DNA of 64,000 nucleotides from DASYPQ01 sp041488095. GTDB taxonomy: Bacteria > Planctomycetota > UBA1135 > GCA-002686595. Below the pieces are notes generated by a model. The model was not told the DNA's origin, searched no databases, and worked only from the letters and a program-made list of their open reading frames with translations. Numbering within the stretch: the stretch's first letter is position 1; every line of letters starts with the position of its first letter. The position numbers were made by a program, and so were the translations under genes. Shown here piece after piece: positions 16,698-25,232 of the stretch. The stretch covers positions 1 through 64,000 of the forward strand of contig JBGPOP010000017.1 in the NCBI GenBank assembly GCA_041488095.1, given 5' to 3'.

Positions 16698-17312
16698 TCA
16701 CAGGATCCTGTCCGCGTGAGCCTTGAGCTGGCGTCGCACGGGACCGCCCAGGTGGTCCAAGTAGACACGGATCCCCTCGCGGCGCGCGAATCGGAAGGCA
16801 GGCACCAGGTCGCTGTCCCCCGTGACCACCACGATCAGCTCGACAAGCCTGCGCAAGGCTAGACGGGCGATGTCGAGGCCGATGCGGAGATCCACTCCCT
16901 TCTGCTGGATGACGGGCACGAGGTCGCGAGGCTTCAGACTCCGACGGGTCTTCGTCAAGTCCTGCCTGGCTCGCGATCCCACCTGCCATCCATGTACGAC
17001 CACCTCCCCCATTCTCAACGCGAAGTCCGGGCACAGCTCCAAGCGGTCGTGAAGCTGCCTAGCCGCGGCGCATGTGGATGACTCGCCCAGATCGAGCCTC
17101 GATCCGTCCAGCGGGTTCACCAACACCCCGTCGGCCGGGGGGGCGTCGTAGAAGTAGACGCGCAACAGATCGTGGCCTGTGACCGATGGATGCGAGCCGA
17201 TCCGGGCGCACTCGGCCAGGACGTCTTCCGAGACGGGAGGACGGCCGAGGCGCTCGCGGAGGCGCTTGGTGACGAAACCGCCGTCGAGGAGGATGACGTA
17301 TCGCTTGTTCAT
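16698..17312 (-). CDS. NYN-domain (PIN-like) putative ribonuclease
   Basis: This 204-residue protein belongs to the NYN/LabA-like (DUF88) branch of PIN nucleases. D10 in VILLDGGF begins the acidic active site, KGVDLRIGLDIARL supplies the middle Asp residues, and VTGDSDLVPAFRFAR gives the conserved C-terminal motif. Such proteins are metal-dependent RNases, several of them linked to RNA turnover or phage defence. It converges on the patatin gene with 10 bases between stops. Its 254-base upstream region, shared with the divergent membrane-protein operon, holds three inverted repeats. The RNA target is unknown. Confidence 0.85.
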   Translation of the reverse strand: MNKRYVILLDGGFVTKRLRERLGRPPVSEDVLAECARIGSHPSVTGHDLLRVYFYDAPPADGVLVNPLDGSRLDLGESSTCAAARQLHDRLELCPDFALRMGEVVVHGWQVGSRARQDLTKTRRSLKPRDLVPVIQQKGVDLRIGLDIARLALRRLVELIVVVTGDSDLVPAFRFARREGIRVYLDHLGGPVRRQLKAHADRIL

Positions 17313-17397
17313 GCCACGGAGAAGAGTGCCCCACCCACTCGTGGCGTCCGAAGGCGCGCTTGGTCAGGGACGAATCGGTGGGGCGTTTCTCTATGGC

Positions 17398-17419
17398 GGG
17401 GACCACCCGGGTGGTCCCC
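17398..17419. repeat. Perfect 22-bp palindrome in a divergent intergenic region
   Basis: The two 11-base arms are exact reverse complements with no loop, centred on CCCGGG. It lies between the NYN gene (minus) and the membrane-protein operon (plus), 86 bases upstream of the NYN start. Perfect symmetry without a loop suits a dimeric regulator site better than a terminator, but no regulator is identified. Confidence 0.5.
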
Positions 17420-17462
17420 AGGTATCAGGATAATCCGGAAGAAACCTGCCGGGCAAGTGCGA

Positions 17463-17477
17463 GTCCTCCGCGAGGAC
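17463..17477. repeat. Short inverted repeat (6-bp arms)
   Basis: GTCCTC and GAGGAC flank a three-base loop (CGC). It is the second of three inverted repeats in the same 254-base intergenic region. Confidence 0.35.
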
Positions 17478-17504
17478 GCACGCTTCGGCCGCCCGGCACG
17501 AGAA

Positions 17505-17521
17505 GGGTCGAGTTCCGACCC
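17505..17521. repeat. Short inverted repeat (6-bp arms)
   Basis: GGGTCG and CGACCC flank a five-base loop (AGTTC). It is about 33 bases upstream of the putative -10 box of the following operon, a suitable place for an operator or the -35 region. Confidence 0.35.
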
Positions 17522-17553
17522 ACATCGACGGGTTCTCCCGGGGGGCCGCCCGC

Positions 17554-17559
17554 TAAGCT
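17554..17559 (+). promoter_or_regulatory. Putative -10 box (TAAGCT) of the MoxR-locus operon
   Basis: The box ends 7 bases before the GTG at 17567, so transcription would begin at or next to the start codon. This supports that GTG over a longer reading from 17360, whose upstream codons lack the local codon bias. Confidence 0.42.
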
Positions 17560-17566
17560 CTCCCCC

Positions 17567-18505
17567 GTGAGCCGCGACGCCGGGGAGTTCCAGAGCCTGC
17601 GGCCCTACTCGGCCCCCGCGGACCCTCGCGACAAGCGCCTGGGCGACCGCGTGCAGGCGCGCGTCGAGGCAGGCACGCCCGATCTGCGCCCGCGCAGCGT
17701 CGGCGAGCTGCTCGATCTCGCCTTCGAGGTGCTGCGCTCGCGCTTCGGCACCTACGTGGGCGTCTCGGCCGCGCTGTGGGTGCCCGTGCGGATCGCGCAG
17801 CCCTTCATCGGATTGCACAACTGGACGCAGCCCGGCGACCCGACCTTCCTCTTCGGAGCAGCTCTGGGCGTCCTCTTCACGTTTCTCTCCACTGCGATGA
17901 TCACGGTCCTGGAGGTGTCCCTCGTTTCCCTGCTCGTCGCCGCGAAACTCGAAGGACGGACGCTGTCGCTCCCCGAGGCCTTCCGCCGCGCGCTCTCGCG
18001 CTTCTTCAGCGTGGCCCTGATCGCGTTCGTCAGCGCCATCCTGACCACCCTGGGATTCGCGTGCATCTGCGTGCTCTCCCTGCCCGGCCTCTACCTCACC
18101 TGGAAGCTGTACCTCGCGCCGGCCGTGTGCGTGATCGAGAACGCAGGCGTGGGGGAGAGCCTCTCCCGCAGCTTCGAGCTGTCCCGCGGACGCTTCCCCG
18201 CCTGGTTCGCCCTGGCCCTCGTCGCCTACCTCTTCGCCCTGCCCTTCGCCTCCCTCACCGGCTTCGCCGACAACCCCAACCTCCGGGCCGCGGCGATCGA
18301 CCAGCTCGGCGTCTCCTCGACGATCTTCGACTGGGCGATCGTCGTGTGCTCGTCGCTCTTCAACGGCGTCGTGACCGCGGTCCGCGGCGTCGTCGTCGCG
18401 ATCTGGTACTTCGACTGCCGCGCGCGCCGCGAAGGGATCGACCTCATGGCCCAGCTCGCGCGGATGCGAACCGGGATCTCCGTGCGTCCGGGAGGCGTCT
18501 CGTGA
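17567..18505 (+). CDS. Multi-pass membrane protein of the MoxR locus
   Basis: This 312-residue protein has a 60-residue cytoplasmic N-terminus containing RSVGELLDLAFEVLRSRF, then about six hydrophobic segments. It resembles the membrane domain seen next to DUF4129 genes and in glycerophosphodiesterase-membrane-type proteins (SLPEAFRRALSRF, then VCVIENAGVGESLSRSFEL). No catalytic motif is seen. It is the first gene of a five-gene operon and overlaps the DUF4129 gene as GTGA. A role in envelope stress, or as a scaffold for the MoxR/DUF58 pair, is inferred from context only. Confidence 0.75.
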   Translation: MSRDAGEFQSLRPYSAPADPRDKRLGDRVQARVEAGTPDLRPRSVGELLDLAFEVLRSRFGTYVGVSAALWVPVRIAQPFIGLHNWTQPGDPTFLFGAALGVLFTFLSTAMITVLEVSLVSLLVAAKLEGRTLSLPEAFRRALSRFFSVALIAFVSAILTTLGFACICVLSLPGLYLTWKLYLAPAVCVIENAGVGESLSRSFELSRGRFPAWFALALVAYLFALPFASLTGFADNPNLRAAAIDQLGVSSTIFDWAIVVCSSLFNGVVTAVRGVVVAIWYFDCRARREGIDLMAQLARMRTGISVRPGGVS

Positions 18506-19137
18506 GCCTTCTCCAGGGAGGCGCATGGGACCACGGCGAGATCCGCGAGAGGATCGGGAGGGTGCTCGCCCGCGAGGAGTTCCGCCGCGGCGGGCACGGG
18601 CTCGGCGAGTGGCTCGACGAGAAGCTCGGGAAGGCCGCGCGGTGGCTGGGCGACCTCCTCGGGATCCCCGAGCCCGCGTTCGCGAAGCAGGTCCTCGAGG
18701 TTCTGCTGGTCCTCCTCGGCATCGCCCTCCTCGCGGCGCTCGTGAGCCTCATCCGCCGCAAGCTGCGCGCGCGCGGGCTCGCGGATCGCGCGGAAGCCCC
18801 CTCCCCGGTCGAGGAGCACCGCGCTGCGGGGGTCGTCGCGCTGCGGCGCGAGGCGCGCGCCGCCTCCCAGCGAGGCGATCACCTGGCCGCGCTGCGCTCG
18901 TACTTCCGCGCGCTCGTGCTCGGGCTCTCGGAGCGCGGCCACCTCGAGTACCGCGACGCGTGGACGAATCGCGAGCTGCTCGAGCGGGGCGCGCCGCGCC
19001 GCGAGCTCCTCCCGCTGCTCTCGCCGCTCGTCCCCCGCCTCGACGCGCAGAGCTTCGGCCGCGAGCCGACCGGGCCCGAGGACGTCGCGCGGCTCGCGGA
19101 CCTGTGCGACCGGCTGCTGGGAGGGAGGATCTCGTGA
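18502..19137 (+). CDS. DUF4129-domain membrane protein
   Basis: This 211-residue protein starts at GTG 18502, overlapping the previous stop as GTGA. One hydrophobic segment (about 55-75, VLEVLLVLLGIALLAALVSL) separates a short N-terminal helical region from the C-terminal DUF4129 domain, marked by YFRALVLGLSERG and YRDAWTNRELLER. DUF4129 proteins are almost always encoded beside MoxR ATPases and DUF58 proteins, as here. Biochemical role unknown. It overlaps the next gene as GTGA. Confidence 0.82.
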   Translation: MSLLQGGAWDHGEIRERIGRVLAREEFRRGGHGLGEWLDEKLGKAARWLGDLLGIPEPAFAKQVLEVLLVLLGIALLAALVSLIRRKLRARGLADRAEAPSPVEEHRAAGVVALRREARAASQRGDHLAALRSYFRALVLGLSERGHLEYRDAWTNRELLERGAPRRELLPLLSPLVPRLDAQSFGREPTGPEDVARLADLCDRLLGGRIS

Positions 19138-20321
19138 GGACCCGCGTGGAAAGGATCCTCGCGATCGGCCTGCTCGCGTTCCTGCTTGGCCTGGCGCTCG
19201 CGGCCCAGTTCCTCCAGCCGTCGTCCGACACGGTCGATGGCAGCGCCGCATCGGCCGAGCCGGAAGGACGCCGCGCGCTCCTGCTCCTGCTGCGCGACCT
19301 CGGCATCCGCGCCGAGGCCTGGAGCGGTTCGCCCGGCGCGCTTCCACGCGAGGGCGCGCTCCTGTGGCTGGCCCGCTCTCCCTTGCAGCGAAGCGAGGAA
19401 CCGGAGCCCGCCGAGAAGAAGGGCAACCCTGCGGACGAATCGCGAGAGGCGAAGCCCGCGCGCGCGCCCTCTCCGGCCGCGCTCGGCCTGCGCTCGAGCG
19501 CCCACTACCGCCGCTTCGTGGAGGAGGGCGGCACGCTGGTCCTGCGCCAGAGCGACGAGGCGCGCAAGTTCCTCGTCGACGAGATGGGCCTCTCCGCCTG
19601 CGCCGACGTCCACGCCTCGCGCGTCGCCAAGGCCGGTCTGCGGCACCTCGGAAACAGCCGCGGGGAAGTCCTCGACATCGAAGTGCGCGAAGGCGGCGTG
19701 CTCCTGGCGCCCGACACCGGCTCGACCGCCTACGCGCTGTGGTGGGGAGGAACCGAGAGCGCGGCGGGCGAGGACGTCCTGGCGATGGTCGTGCCGGAGG
19801 GCAGCGGCCAGGTCGTGCTGCTCGGCGACGACGCCTTCCTCGCCAACGGGCGCATCGGCGAGCGCGACCACGCCCTGTTCGCCGTCCGCCTCGTCGAGGA
19901 GTTCGCGCGCAGCGGCCGGGTCCTCCTCGACGAGTACGCGCTCGGGCTGTGGCATCCGCGGACTGCGATGTCGCTCCTCGCCTCGCCGAGCCTGTTCCTC
20001 GCGAGCCTCCACCTCCCCGTGTTGCTGCTGCTCTTCCTCTGGCGCTCGGCCTGGGTGCGCGAGTTCCCGCGCGACCCGCCCGCCCTGGAGGCCGTCTCGC
20101 CGCTCGTGCGCGCCCGCTCGCTCGCCGCCCTCCTCTCGCGCGCGGGCCGCTTCGATCTGCTCGCGCGGCCTCTGCGCGAGGAGACGCTGCGCCGGCTCGA
20201 ACGGCGCTCCCGGACGTCGGCCGCGAGGGTGCGCGCGGTCCCCGAGGCGACTTGCCGCAGCACGGCCGACCTCGAGCGCCTGCACGAGAGTCTGAGGGCG
20301 GTCGAGCGTGAGGCGGGTTGA
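19134..20321 (+). CDS. DUF4350-domain membrane protein
   Basis: This 395-residue protein starts at GTG 19134 in a GTGA overlap. An N-terminal transmembrane helix (ILAIGLLAFLLGLALAAQFL) is followed by the DUF4350 motif EPEGRRALLLLLRDLGIRAE, a periplasmic domain with GGTLVLRQSDEA and VVLLGDDAFLAN, and a second membrane helix near residue 285 (LHLPVLLLLFLW). The cytoplasmic tail is Arg-rich. DUF4350 proteins resemble GldG/ABC-type auxiliary proteins and accompany MoxR-DUF58 modules. No enzymatic residues are evident. Confidence 0.82.
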   Translation: MRTRVERILAIGLLAFLLGLALAAQFLQPSSDTVDGSAASAEPEGRRALLLLLRDLGIRAEAWSGSPGALPREGALLWLARSPLQRSEEPEPAEKKGNPADESREAKPARAPSPAALGLRSSAHYRRFVEEGGTLVLRQSDEARKFLVDEMGLSACADVHASRVAKAGLRHLGNSRGEVLDIEVREGGVLLAPDTGSTAYALWWGGTESAAGEDVLAMVVPEGSGQVVLLGDDAFLANGRIGERDHALFAVRLVEEFARSGRVLLDEYALGLWHPRTAMSLLASPSLFLASLHLPVLLLLFLWRSAWVREFPRDPPALEAVSPLVRARSLAALLSRAGRFDLLARPLREETLRRLERRSRTSAARVRAVPEATCRSTADLERLHESLRAVEREAG

Positions 20322-21340
20322 CAGCGGCGATGCAGCGCGGAGATGCTCCCTCCATGGAAGAGCCCCTCGTCGCAGAGGAAGGTCCCGCTGCCGATGGCGC
20401 GGTGGCGCTCGCGCGCCGCATCTCGGAGGAGGTCGCCCGCGCGGTCGTCGGCCTGGAAGCCGAGGTCGAGGCCTGCCTGATCGCGGTGCTGTGCGGTGGC
20501 CACGTGCTCCTCGAGGGCCCGCCGGGAGTCGCGAAGACCCTGCTCGTGCGCTCGCTCGCGCGGGCGCTGGGAGGAACCTACGGGCGCATCCAGTTCACAC
20601 CCGACCTGATGCCCGCGGACGTCACCGGCACGAGCGTGTTCCGCCCGGCCGAGGGCGCGTTCCGTTTCCAGCCCGGTCCGGTGTTCGCGCACTTCCTGCT
20701 GTGCGACGAGATCAACCGCGCGCCGGCGAAGACGCAGGCCTCGCTGCTCGAGGCGATGCAGGAGGGCGCGGTCACGGTCGACGGCGCGCGCCACGCGCTG
20801 CCCGAGCCCTTCTGCGTGTTCGCCACGCAGAACCCGATCGAGCACGAGGGCACGTACCCGCTCCCCGAGGCGCAGCTCGACCGCTTCCTGTTCAAGGTGC
20901 GCGTCGGCTATCCCGCGGCGGACGTCGAGGCGCGCCTCCTGCGCGAGGTCCACCGTCGGCCGTTCTCGGCCACGCCGGAGAGCCTCGGCGTGCGGGCGAT
21001 CACCGGCCCGGCCGAGGTGCTCTCGCTGCGCGCGCGGACGCTCGAGGTCGAGGTTCGCGAGGACCTCCCCGACTACGTCGTGAAGCTCCTGCGGGCGACG
21101 CGCGAGGACGCCTCGCTCGTGCTCGGGGCGAGCCCGCGGGCGGGGGTCATGCTGATCGCGGCCGCGAAGGCGCGAGCGCTGCTCGCCGGCCGGGGTTACG
21201 TGCTGCCCGACGACATCAAGGCCTCGTTCCTGCCGGCGCTGCGCCATCGGGTGGCGCTCGATCCGGCCGAGGAGATCGAGGGCGGCACGAGCGACGACGC
21301 GCTGAAGAGGATCCTCGATCGGGTGGAGGTGCCGCGCTGA
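20318..21340 (+). CDS. MoxR-family AAA+ ATPase
   Basis: This 340-residue ATPase has Walker A GPPGVAKT at 67-74, Walker B FLLCDEINRAP, sensor 1 in FATQNPIE and the ATPase lid domain at the C-terminus. MoxR ATPases act as chaperones that assemble or insert metal or cofactor into partner proteins, usually a von Willebrand or DUF58 protein encoded next door. The TTG at 20318 is taken because it overlaps the upstream stop (TTGA) and has AGGCGGG just before it. ATG codons at 20330 and 20354 are possible alternatives. It overlaps the DUF58 gene as CTGA. Confidence 0.9.
   Translation: MTAAMQRGDAPSMEEPLVAEEGPAADGAVALARRISEEVARAVVGLEAEVEACLIAVLCGGHVLLEGPPGVAKTLLVRSLARALGGTYGRIQFTPDLMPADVTGTSVFRPAEGAFRFQPGPVFAHFLLCDEINRAPAKTQASLLEAMQEGAVTVDGARHALPEPFCVFATQNPIEHEGTYPLPEAQLDRFLFKVRVGYPAADVEARLLREVHRRPFSATPESLGVRAITGPAEVLSLRARTLEVEVREDLPDYVVKLLRATREDASLVLGASPRAGVMLIAAAKARALLAGRGYVLPDDIKASFLPALRHRVALDPAEEIEGGTSDDALKRILDRVEVPR
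21325..21330 (+). promoter_or_regulatory. Strong ribosome binding site deciding a CTG start
   Basis: GGAGGT lies six bases before the CTG at 21337, which overlaps the MoxR stop as CTGA. No ATG, GTG or TTG occurs in frame between this site and the first transmembrane helix of the DUF58 protein, so the RBS makes CTG the best initiation codon. Confidence 0.6.
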
Positions 21341-22722
21341 TCCCGACGCCGCGGCTGCTCGGGCTGGTCGCAGTGCTGCTGGCGCTGTCGCTCGCCGCGG
21401 CGGTGTCCGTTCCGCTGCGGCGCGCGGCGCTCGCGCTCGACGTCCTGTTCGCCGCCGCGATCGCGGTGGACTTCGCGCGCACGCCGCGTCCGGACCGGCT
21501 CGAGGTCGCGCGGCGCGCGCCGGCGCGCGCGGGCCTCTCGCAAGACCTCGAGCGCGTCGTGCGGGTCGGCGCGGGCGGGGTCTCCTCCGCGGTCGGCCTC
21601 GCGCTGGAGGTGAGGGAGGAGTTCCCGGCTTCGTTCGAGGTTCGGGCGCGCAGCGTCGTGGACGGCACCCGCGCCGTCCGACGCGAAGCGCCTGCGCCGG
21701 GCGATCCGACGGGCGGACCCGACACGTGCGTCCTCGGTGTGAACGCGGTCGATCTCGTGCGCGTCTACCGTTCGAGTTGCCGGGGAGTGCACGCGCTGGG
21801 AGACCTGCGCCTGCGGATCGCGAGCCCGTGGCATCTGCTCCAGCGGCAGGCGCGGATGCAAGGGGAGACGCGGGTCGAGGTCGATCCGCCGCTCCTCGGG
21901 ATGAAGCGGACGCTCCGATTGGCCGCGAGCGAGCGCTGGCGCGATCTCGGGGTGCGGCTCCTGCGCCGGCGCGGCGGGCTGGTCGAGTTCGAGTCGCTGC
22001 GGGATTACGTGCACGGCGACGACATGCGCCTCGTCGACTGGAAGGCGTTCGCCAAGCGCGGCCGGCCGATCGTGCGGGAGTTCCAGGAGGAACGCGGGCA
22101 GGAGCTCGTGCTCGTCTTCGACTGCGGGCGGAGGATGGGAGCTACGGCAGCGGAGGGCGAGGTGGCCGGCTGGACGAAACTCGACCACGCGCTCGACGCG
22201 GGATTGCAGATCGCCGCGGTCGCGCTGCAGCGCGGGGACAGGGTGGGATGCCTGGCATTCGACAGCCGCGTGCGCGCGTGGCTCCCGCCGGCGCGTGGGA
22301 AGCGCCAGCTCGAGAGGCTGCGCACGGCGTTGTTCGCGCTCGAGGCGTCGGAGCTGGAGTCGGACCTCGAGCGCGCCCTGCGCGAGCTGGCGCTGCTCCA
22401 CCGCCGCCGCGCGCTCGTGCTGATCCTCTCGGATGTCGCGGATCCGCTGTCGCTCGATCGGCAGCGCAAGGCGCTCGCGGCCGGGTCGCGGCGGCACAAG
22501 ATCCTGTTCGCAGGCCTCGACGACCCGTCGCTGCGCGCCGCGGCGGAGGGAAAGCTCCCCGTGGATGCCGCCGTGCGCGCCGCCGCGCTCTCGCTCCAGG
22601 CGGAGCGCCGCGCCAGCCTGCGCCGGCTGCACGGCACGGGCGTGCGCGTGCTCGACACGCTGCCGGCCGAGGCCGCGGCGCCGCTGCTCGCGGCGTGGCT
22701 CGAGGCGCGGCGAGGGAGTTAA
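21337..22722 (+). CDS. DUF58-domain protein (MoxR partner)
   Basis: This 461-residue protein starts with two membrane helices (LLGLVAVLLALSLAAAVSV, then ALDVLFAAAIAVDF). The DUF58 signature (RDYVHGDDMRLVDWKAFAKR) comes next, then a von Willebrand-like fold beginning ELVLVFDCGRRM. The MIDAS motif of vWA domains is incomplete. DUF58 proteins are the usual clients or partners of the adjacent MoxR ATPase. The start is an unusual CTG with an ideal ribosome site (see 21325). It is the last plus-strand gene before the minus-strand insertion; in related genomes SpoIIM and RDD genes commonly sit nearby. Confidence 0.85.
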   Translation: MIPTPRLLGLVAVLLALSLAAAVSVPLRRAALALDVLFAAAIAVDFARTPRPDRLEVARRAPARAGLSQDLERVVRVGAGGVSSAVGLALEVREEFPASFEVRARSVVDGTRAVRREAPAPGDPTGGPDTCVLGVNAVDLVRVYRSSCRGVHALGDLRLRIASPWHLLQRQARMQGETRVEVDPPLLGMKRTLRLAASERWRDLGVRLLRRRGGLVEFESLRDYVHGDDMRLVDWKAFAKRGRPIVREFQEERGQELVLVFDCGRRMGATAAEGEVAGWTKLDHALDAGLQIAAVALQRGDRVGCLAFDSRVRAWLPPARGKRQLERLRTALFALEASELESDLERALRELALLHRRRALVLILSDVADPLSLDRQRKALAAGSRRHKILFAGLDDPSLRAAAEGKLPVDAAVRAAALSLQAERRASLRRLHGTGVRVLDTLPAEAAAPLLAAWLEARRGS

Positions 22723-22874
22723 ATGGACAGCCTCGTGCCCGTCCGACCGGCCGAGGCCTGCCATCCACGGGAGGGCTGCAGCTTCCAGAACGGACCCAGC
22801 CCTGGACTTTCTGGCCGGGACTTGCAGGTGGACGTCTCGCGGACCGGCCAAGCGATGGGCGCGGAATGAGCCGG

Positions 22875-22904
22875 GAATGGGCCACCATTAGCCAGAATGG
22901 GCCA
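22875..22904. repeat. Direct repeat of a 10-base unit at the edge of the defence-like insertion
   Basis: GAATGGGCCA occurs at 22875-22884 and 22895-22904, a 20-base period. It lies in the 192-base gap between the DUF58 stop and the AlbA_2 gene stop, which otherwise holds no recognisable feature. It could be an insertion scar or a regulatory repeat. Confidence 0.35.
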
Positions 22905-22914
22905 ACCCCTTGAT

Positions 22915-24309
22915 TCACAGCCGTTTCCATCGCGCCCCCGCCCCGCGCCCCTCGGGATTGGCCAATCCAAGAGTCCGCAAGGTTGCCAGGTCCTCACGCA
23001 CCTGACGCTCGCTGGCCTGCATCTCCAAGCGGCCGAGGATCTCACGCAGCGCGAGACCAGAGCGCGCCGCGTCTAGCAGAGCCAGGATCGTCTGCTGACG
23101 CTCGGTCACGTCCCTCCCCACGCGCTTCGGCGGCAGGTAGCGGCTCGGCCTGAAGCGCACCGTGACGCAGCCGCCGGCGTCCTCGATCTCGGGTCGGGGA
23201 AGACCGGCACGGGCGAGCAGCTCGGCGATCTTGAGCGTCCCGCGTCCCCATGACTCGATGATCCCGCGGCGGTAGAAAACGCGCGCAATGAGCGGATTCC
23301 AGGGGAGGGATTCGTGAGGTTCAAAGAGCGCCTCGGCCGTCAGCCCAAAGTGCAAGGTGCCCGACGACGTGACCTCGAGCCGGTCGTCGAACACGGCCAC
23401 GGCGACCGATCCTCCGACGATGCTGTAGTCGCGGTGGCAGATCGCGTTGGCCAGCGCCTCGCGCAGCGCGAGCGTCGGGTAGAGGGGATCGTCGACCCGC
23501 TCGAACAGGCCCGGCAGCACGCGCCCGGCGACCGGCAGGCTGTCGCGAAGGAAACGTTCGGACCGCAGGAGGAGGTCGAAGGCGTTGCCGTGGAACTGAC
23601 GGTTGTCGATGAACTCGGTCTTGTCCGTGCCACGAAAGCGCGCGACGCGCAACAGGCACTGCGGGTAGTCCGCCTCCACGCGCACGGCGCGGCCGAAGAG
23701 GACGACGGCGGCTCGCAGGACGCGCCCTTCGTGGATGAGGCCGAGGCCGCGCAGCAGCTCCGCCGGGTCACGCATCCCCGGGTCATCCGCGCGACCGCGA
23801 CGGATCGCTTCGTCCACGGTGCGGACGATCTCGGCCGCATCGAGGTCGGCCACGGTCCAGCCCGCCGCCGGCCCGTTTTCCCAGCGGTGCTCGCCGTGCA
23901 GACGTTCGAGGAGGACGCGGTTGTACTCGTCGCGGGACATGACCGGGCTCGTGTTGCCCACCCGGCGATATGCCGTGCCCTTGTAGCTGTAGGGTCGGTT
24001 CTGGCCGATGGGAACGGTGACGACCAACACCTGGCGCCCGTTGCCCAGTTCCTCGCCGTCAATGTTCGGAAACGCGGGCGGGTCGATCAGACGCAGCTCC
24101 TGCGCCACCTCTTCTATTGTGTGTTCGCTGACCTGCTGGCCGATCACCCGACCGCCGGCCTCCACTCCGAACAGCACGCGGCCGCCACGGTGATTGAGCA
24201 TGGCGCAGGCGGTCCGCGCCGCCTCACGACGCTCGCCGGTCGTGCGCTTGAACTCCAGCGTCTCGGATTCGCCAGAGGCGGCCCAGGCCGCGATCTGCTC
24301 GGGGGTCAT
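22915..24309 (-). CDS. AlbA_2 (Schlafen-like) DNA-binding / ATPase-domain protein
   Basis: This 464-residue protein begins with an AlbA_2 domain (ESETLEFKRTTG, then GGRVLFGVEAGGRVIG, about 12-135). It continues into a GHKL-type ATPase region (ALREALANAICHRDYSIVGG, GIIESWGRGTLKIAELL) and ends in a winged-helix segment (about 395-455). Family members are annotated as RecG-related regulators, and several lie in defence islands. The ATG overlaps the upstream DUF262/DUF1524 stop as ATGA, so the two are coupled. GC content is a few percent below the flanks. A role as regulator or sensor for the neighbouring nuclease-like gene is inferred. Confidence 0.85.
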   Translation of the reverse strand: MTPEQIAAWAASGESETLEFKRTTGERREAARTACAMLNHRGGRVLFGVEAGGRVIGQQVSEHTIEEVAQELRLIDPPAFPNIDGEELGNGRQVLVVTVPIGQNRPYSYKGTAYRRVGNTSPVMSRDEYNRVLLERLHGEHRWENGPAAGWTVADLDAAEIVRTVDEAIRRGRADDPGMRDPAELLRGLGLIHEGRVLRAAVVLFGRAVRVEADYPQCLLRVARFRGTDKTEFIDNRQFHGNAFDLLLRSERFLRDSLPVAGRVLPGLFERVDDPLYPTLALREALANAICHRDYSIVGGSVAVAVFDDRLEVTSSGTLHFGLTAEALFEPHESLPWNPLIARVFYRRGIIESWGRGTLKIAELLARAGLPRPEIEDAGGCVTVRFRPSRYLPPKRVGRDVTERQQTILALLDAARSGLALREILGRLEMQASERQVREDLATLRTLGLANPEGRGAGARWKRL

Positions 24310-25202
24310 CCAGGATCGCTCCGGTCCATTTCATCCCGTAGCCTTGGCGCGACGCGCTCGTAAACGATCGAGAGCTTCTCACCCAGCCAACGGTACTCCT
24401 CGGACCAGGATGACTCCTTTCGTACGTCCCCGGCCGAGTGATTGACGAACATGGAGGCGCGCGACCGCCCTTCGACTTGCTCGAACTCCCACTCCGCACC
24501 TACCAACACGTTGTATTCCTCCGGTGACCGACGGATCCGCTCCCATACCGGCAACGACGCGTCTCGCCAAAACCACACCGAGATCCCCACGAGGCGGTTG
24601 CGGAGGCTGAAGCGCAGCTCGAACCCGATGTGGCGAATGCCCGAGGGCAGTCGGATGCTCCAATTCGGCCGAGCCTCGACACTTGGCAGGTCTGGGTGCA
24701 CGGCGACCAGATAGTCGTTGAGCCCGGTCCAGAAGTGCCGCCGCAGCTCCTGTCGGCCCGGGCCGTCGTCATCGTCACCGTTGTCAGGCTCGGCTCGCAC
24801 CACGTGTTCCTTCGGGCCCATCCAGATGCGCGCAGCCTCCTGAGCGAGCCTCCGGCCGCGCTCGCGGATTTCGACCTCGGTCCAGCGTTCACATTCGGCA
24901 AGCTCACGCGTGATGACGATGTTGCTCTGCGCGTAGCGCTCGCGCTTGGTACGGAACGGATGGTTCCACAGCTCCTGGTTGTACGCGCTCAGTGTCAGGT
25001 TGCCGGGGCAGTGCCTCCAGTCGGCGTGAATACGCTCCGCCTCTGACCCCAACGCCTCGATCCAGGCATCGCTCAAGGTCTGCGGCAGCACATGCTCGAC
25101 CTCCGCCGCCTGCAAGTCCGCGGGCTCCTTGTGACCGCGTGCCCGTTCGAGCGACTCCAGCACTTCCCGCTTGTATCCGCGCTGGTAGAGTGGGAACTCC
25201 AC
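24306..25202 (-). CDS. C-terminal part of a GmrSD-like protein (DUF1524-DUF4268), downstream of an in-frame TGA
   Basis: This 298-residue segment starts at a GTG at 25202 but is in the same frame as the DUF262 gene ahead of it. The ten codons between the TGA (25233-25235) and this GTG read PDDRQFEAAF without a break. It holds the DUF1524 HNH-like nuclease motif (E36-H37-x2-P40, then GNLTLSAYNQELWN with a conserved N) and, from about residue 155, a DUF4268 domain. On its own it lacks the DUF262 half. It may be made by reinitiation or readthrough, or the gene may be dead. It overlaps the AlbA_2 gene as ATGA. Confidence 0.75.
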   Translation of the reverse strand: MEFPLYQRGYKREVLESLERARGHKEPADLQAAEVEHVLPQTLSDAWIEALGSEAERIHADWRHCPGNLTLSAYNQELWNHPFRTKRERYAQSNIVITRELAECERWTEVEIRERGRRLAQEAARIWMGPKEHVVRAEPDNGDDDDGPGRQELRRHFWTGLNDYLVAVHPDLPSVEARPNWSIRLPSGIRHIGFELRFSLRNRLVGISVWFWRDASLPVWERIRRSPEEYNVLVGAEWEFEQVEGRSRASMFVNHSAGDVRKESSWSEEYRWLGEKLSIVYERVAPRLRDEMDRSDPG

Positions 25203-25232
25203 GAACGCCGCCTCGAATTGCCGGTCATCCGG

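Noticed and set aside
21371..21380. GTG at 21373 as the start of the DUF58 protein
   Set aside because: It would cut into the first transmembrane helix and has no ribosome site, while CTG 21337 has GGAGGT at ideal spacing.
22953..22966. GGATTGGCCAATCC palindrome
   Set aside because: It lies within the last codons of the AlbA_2 gene (reading LANP) and is explained by coding sequence.
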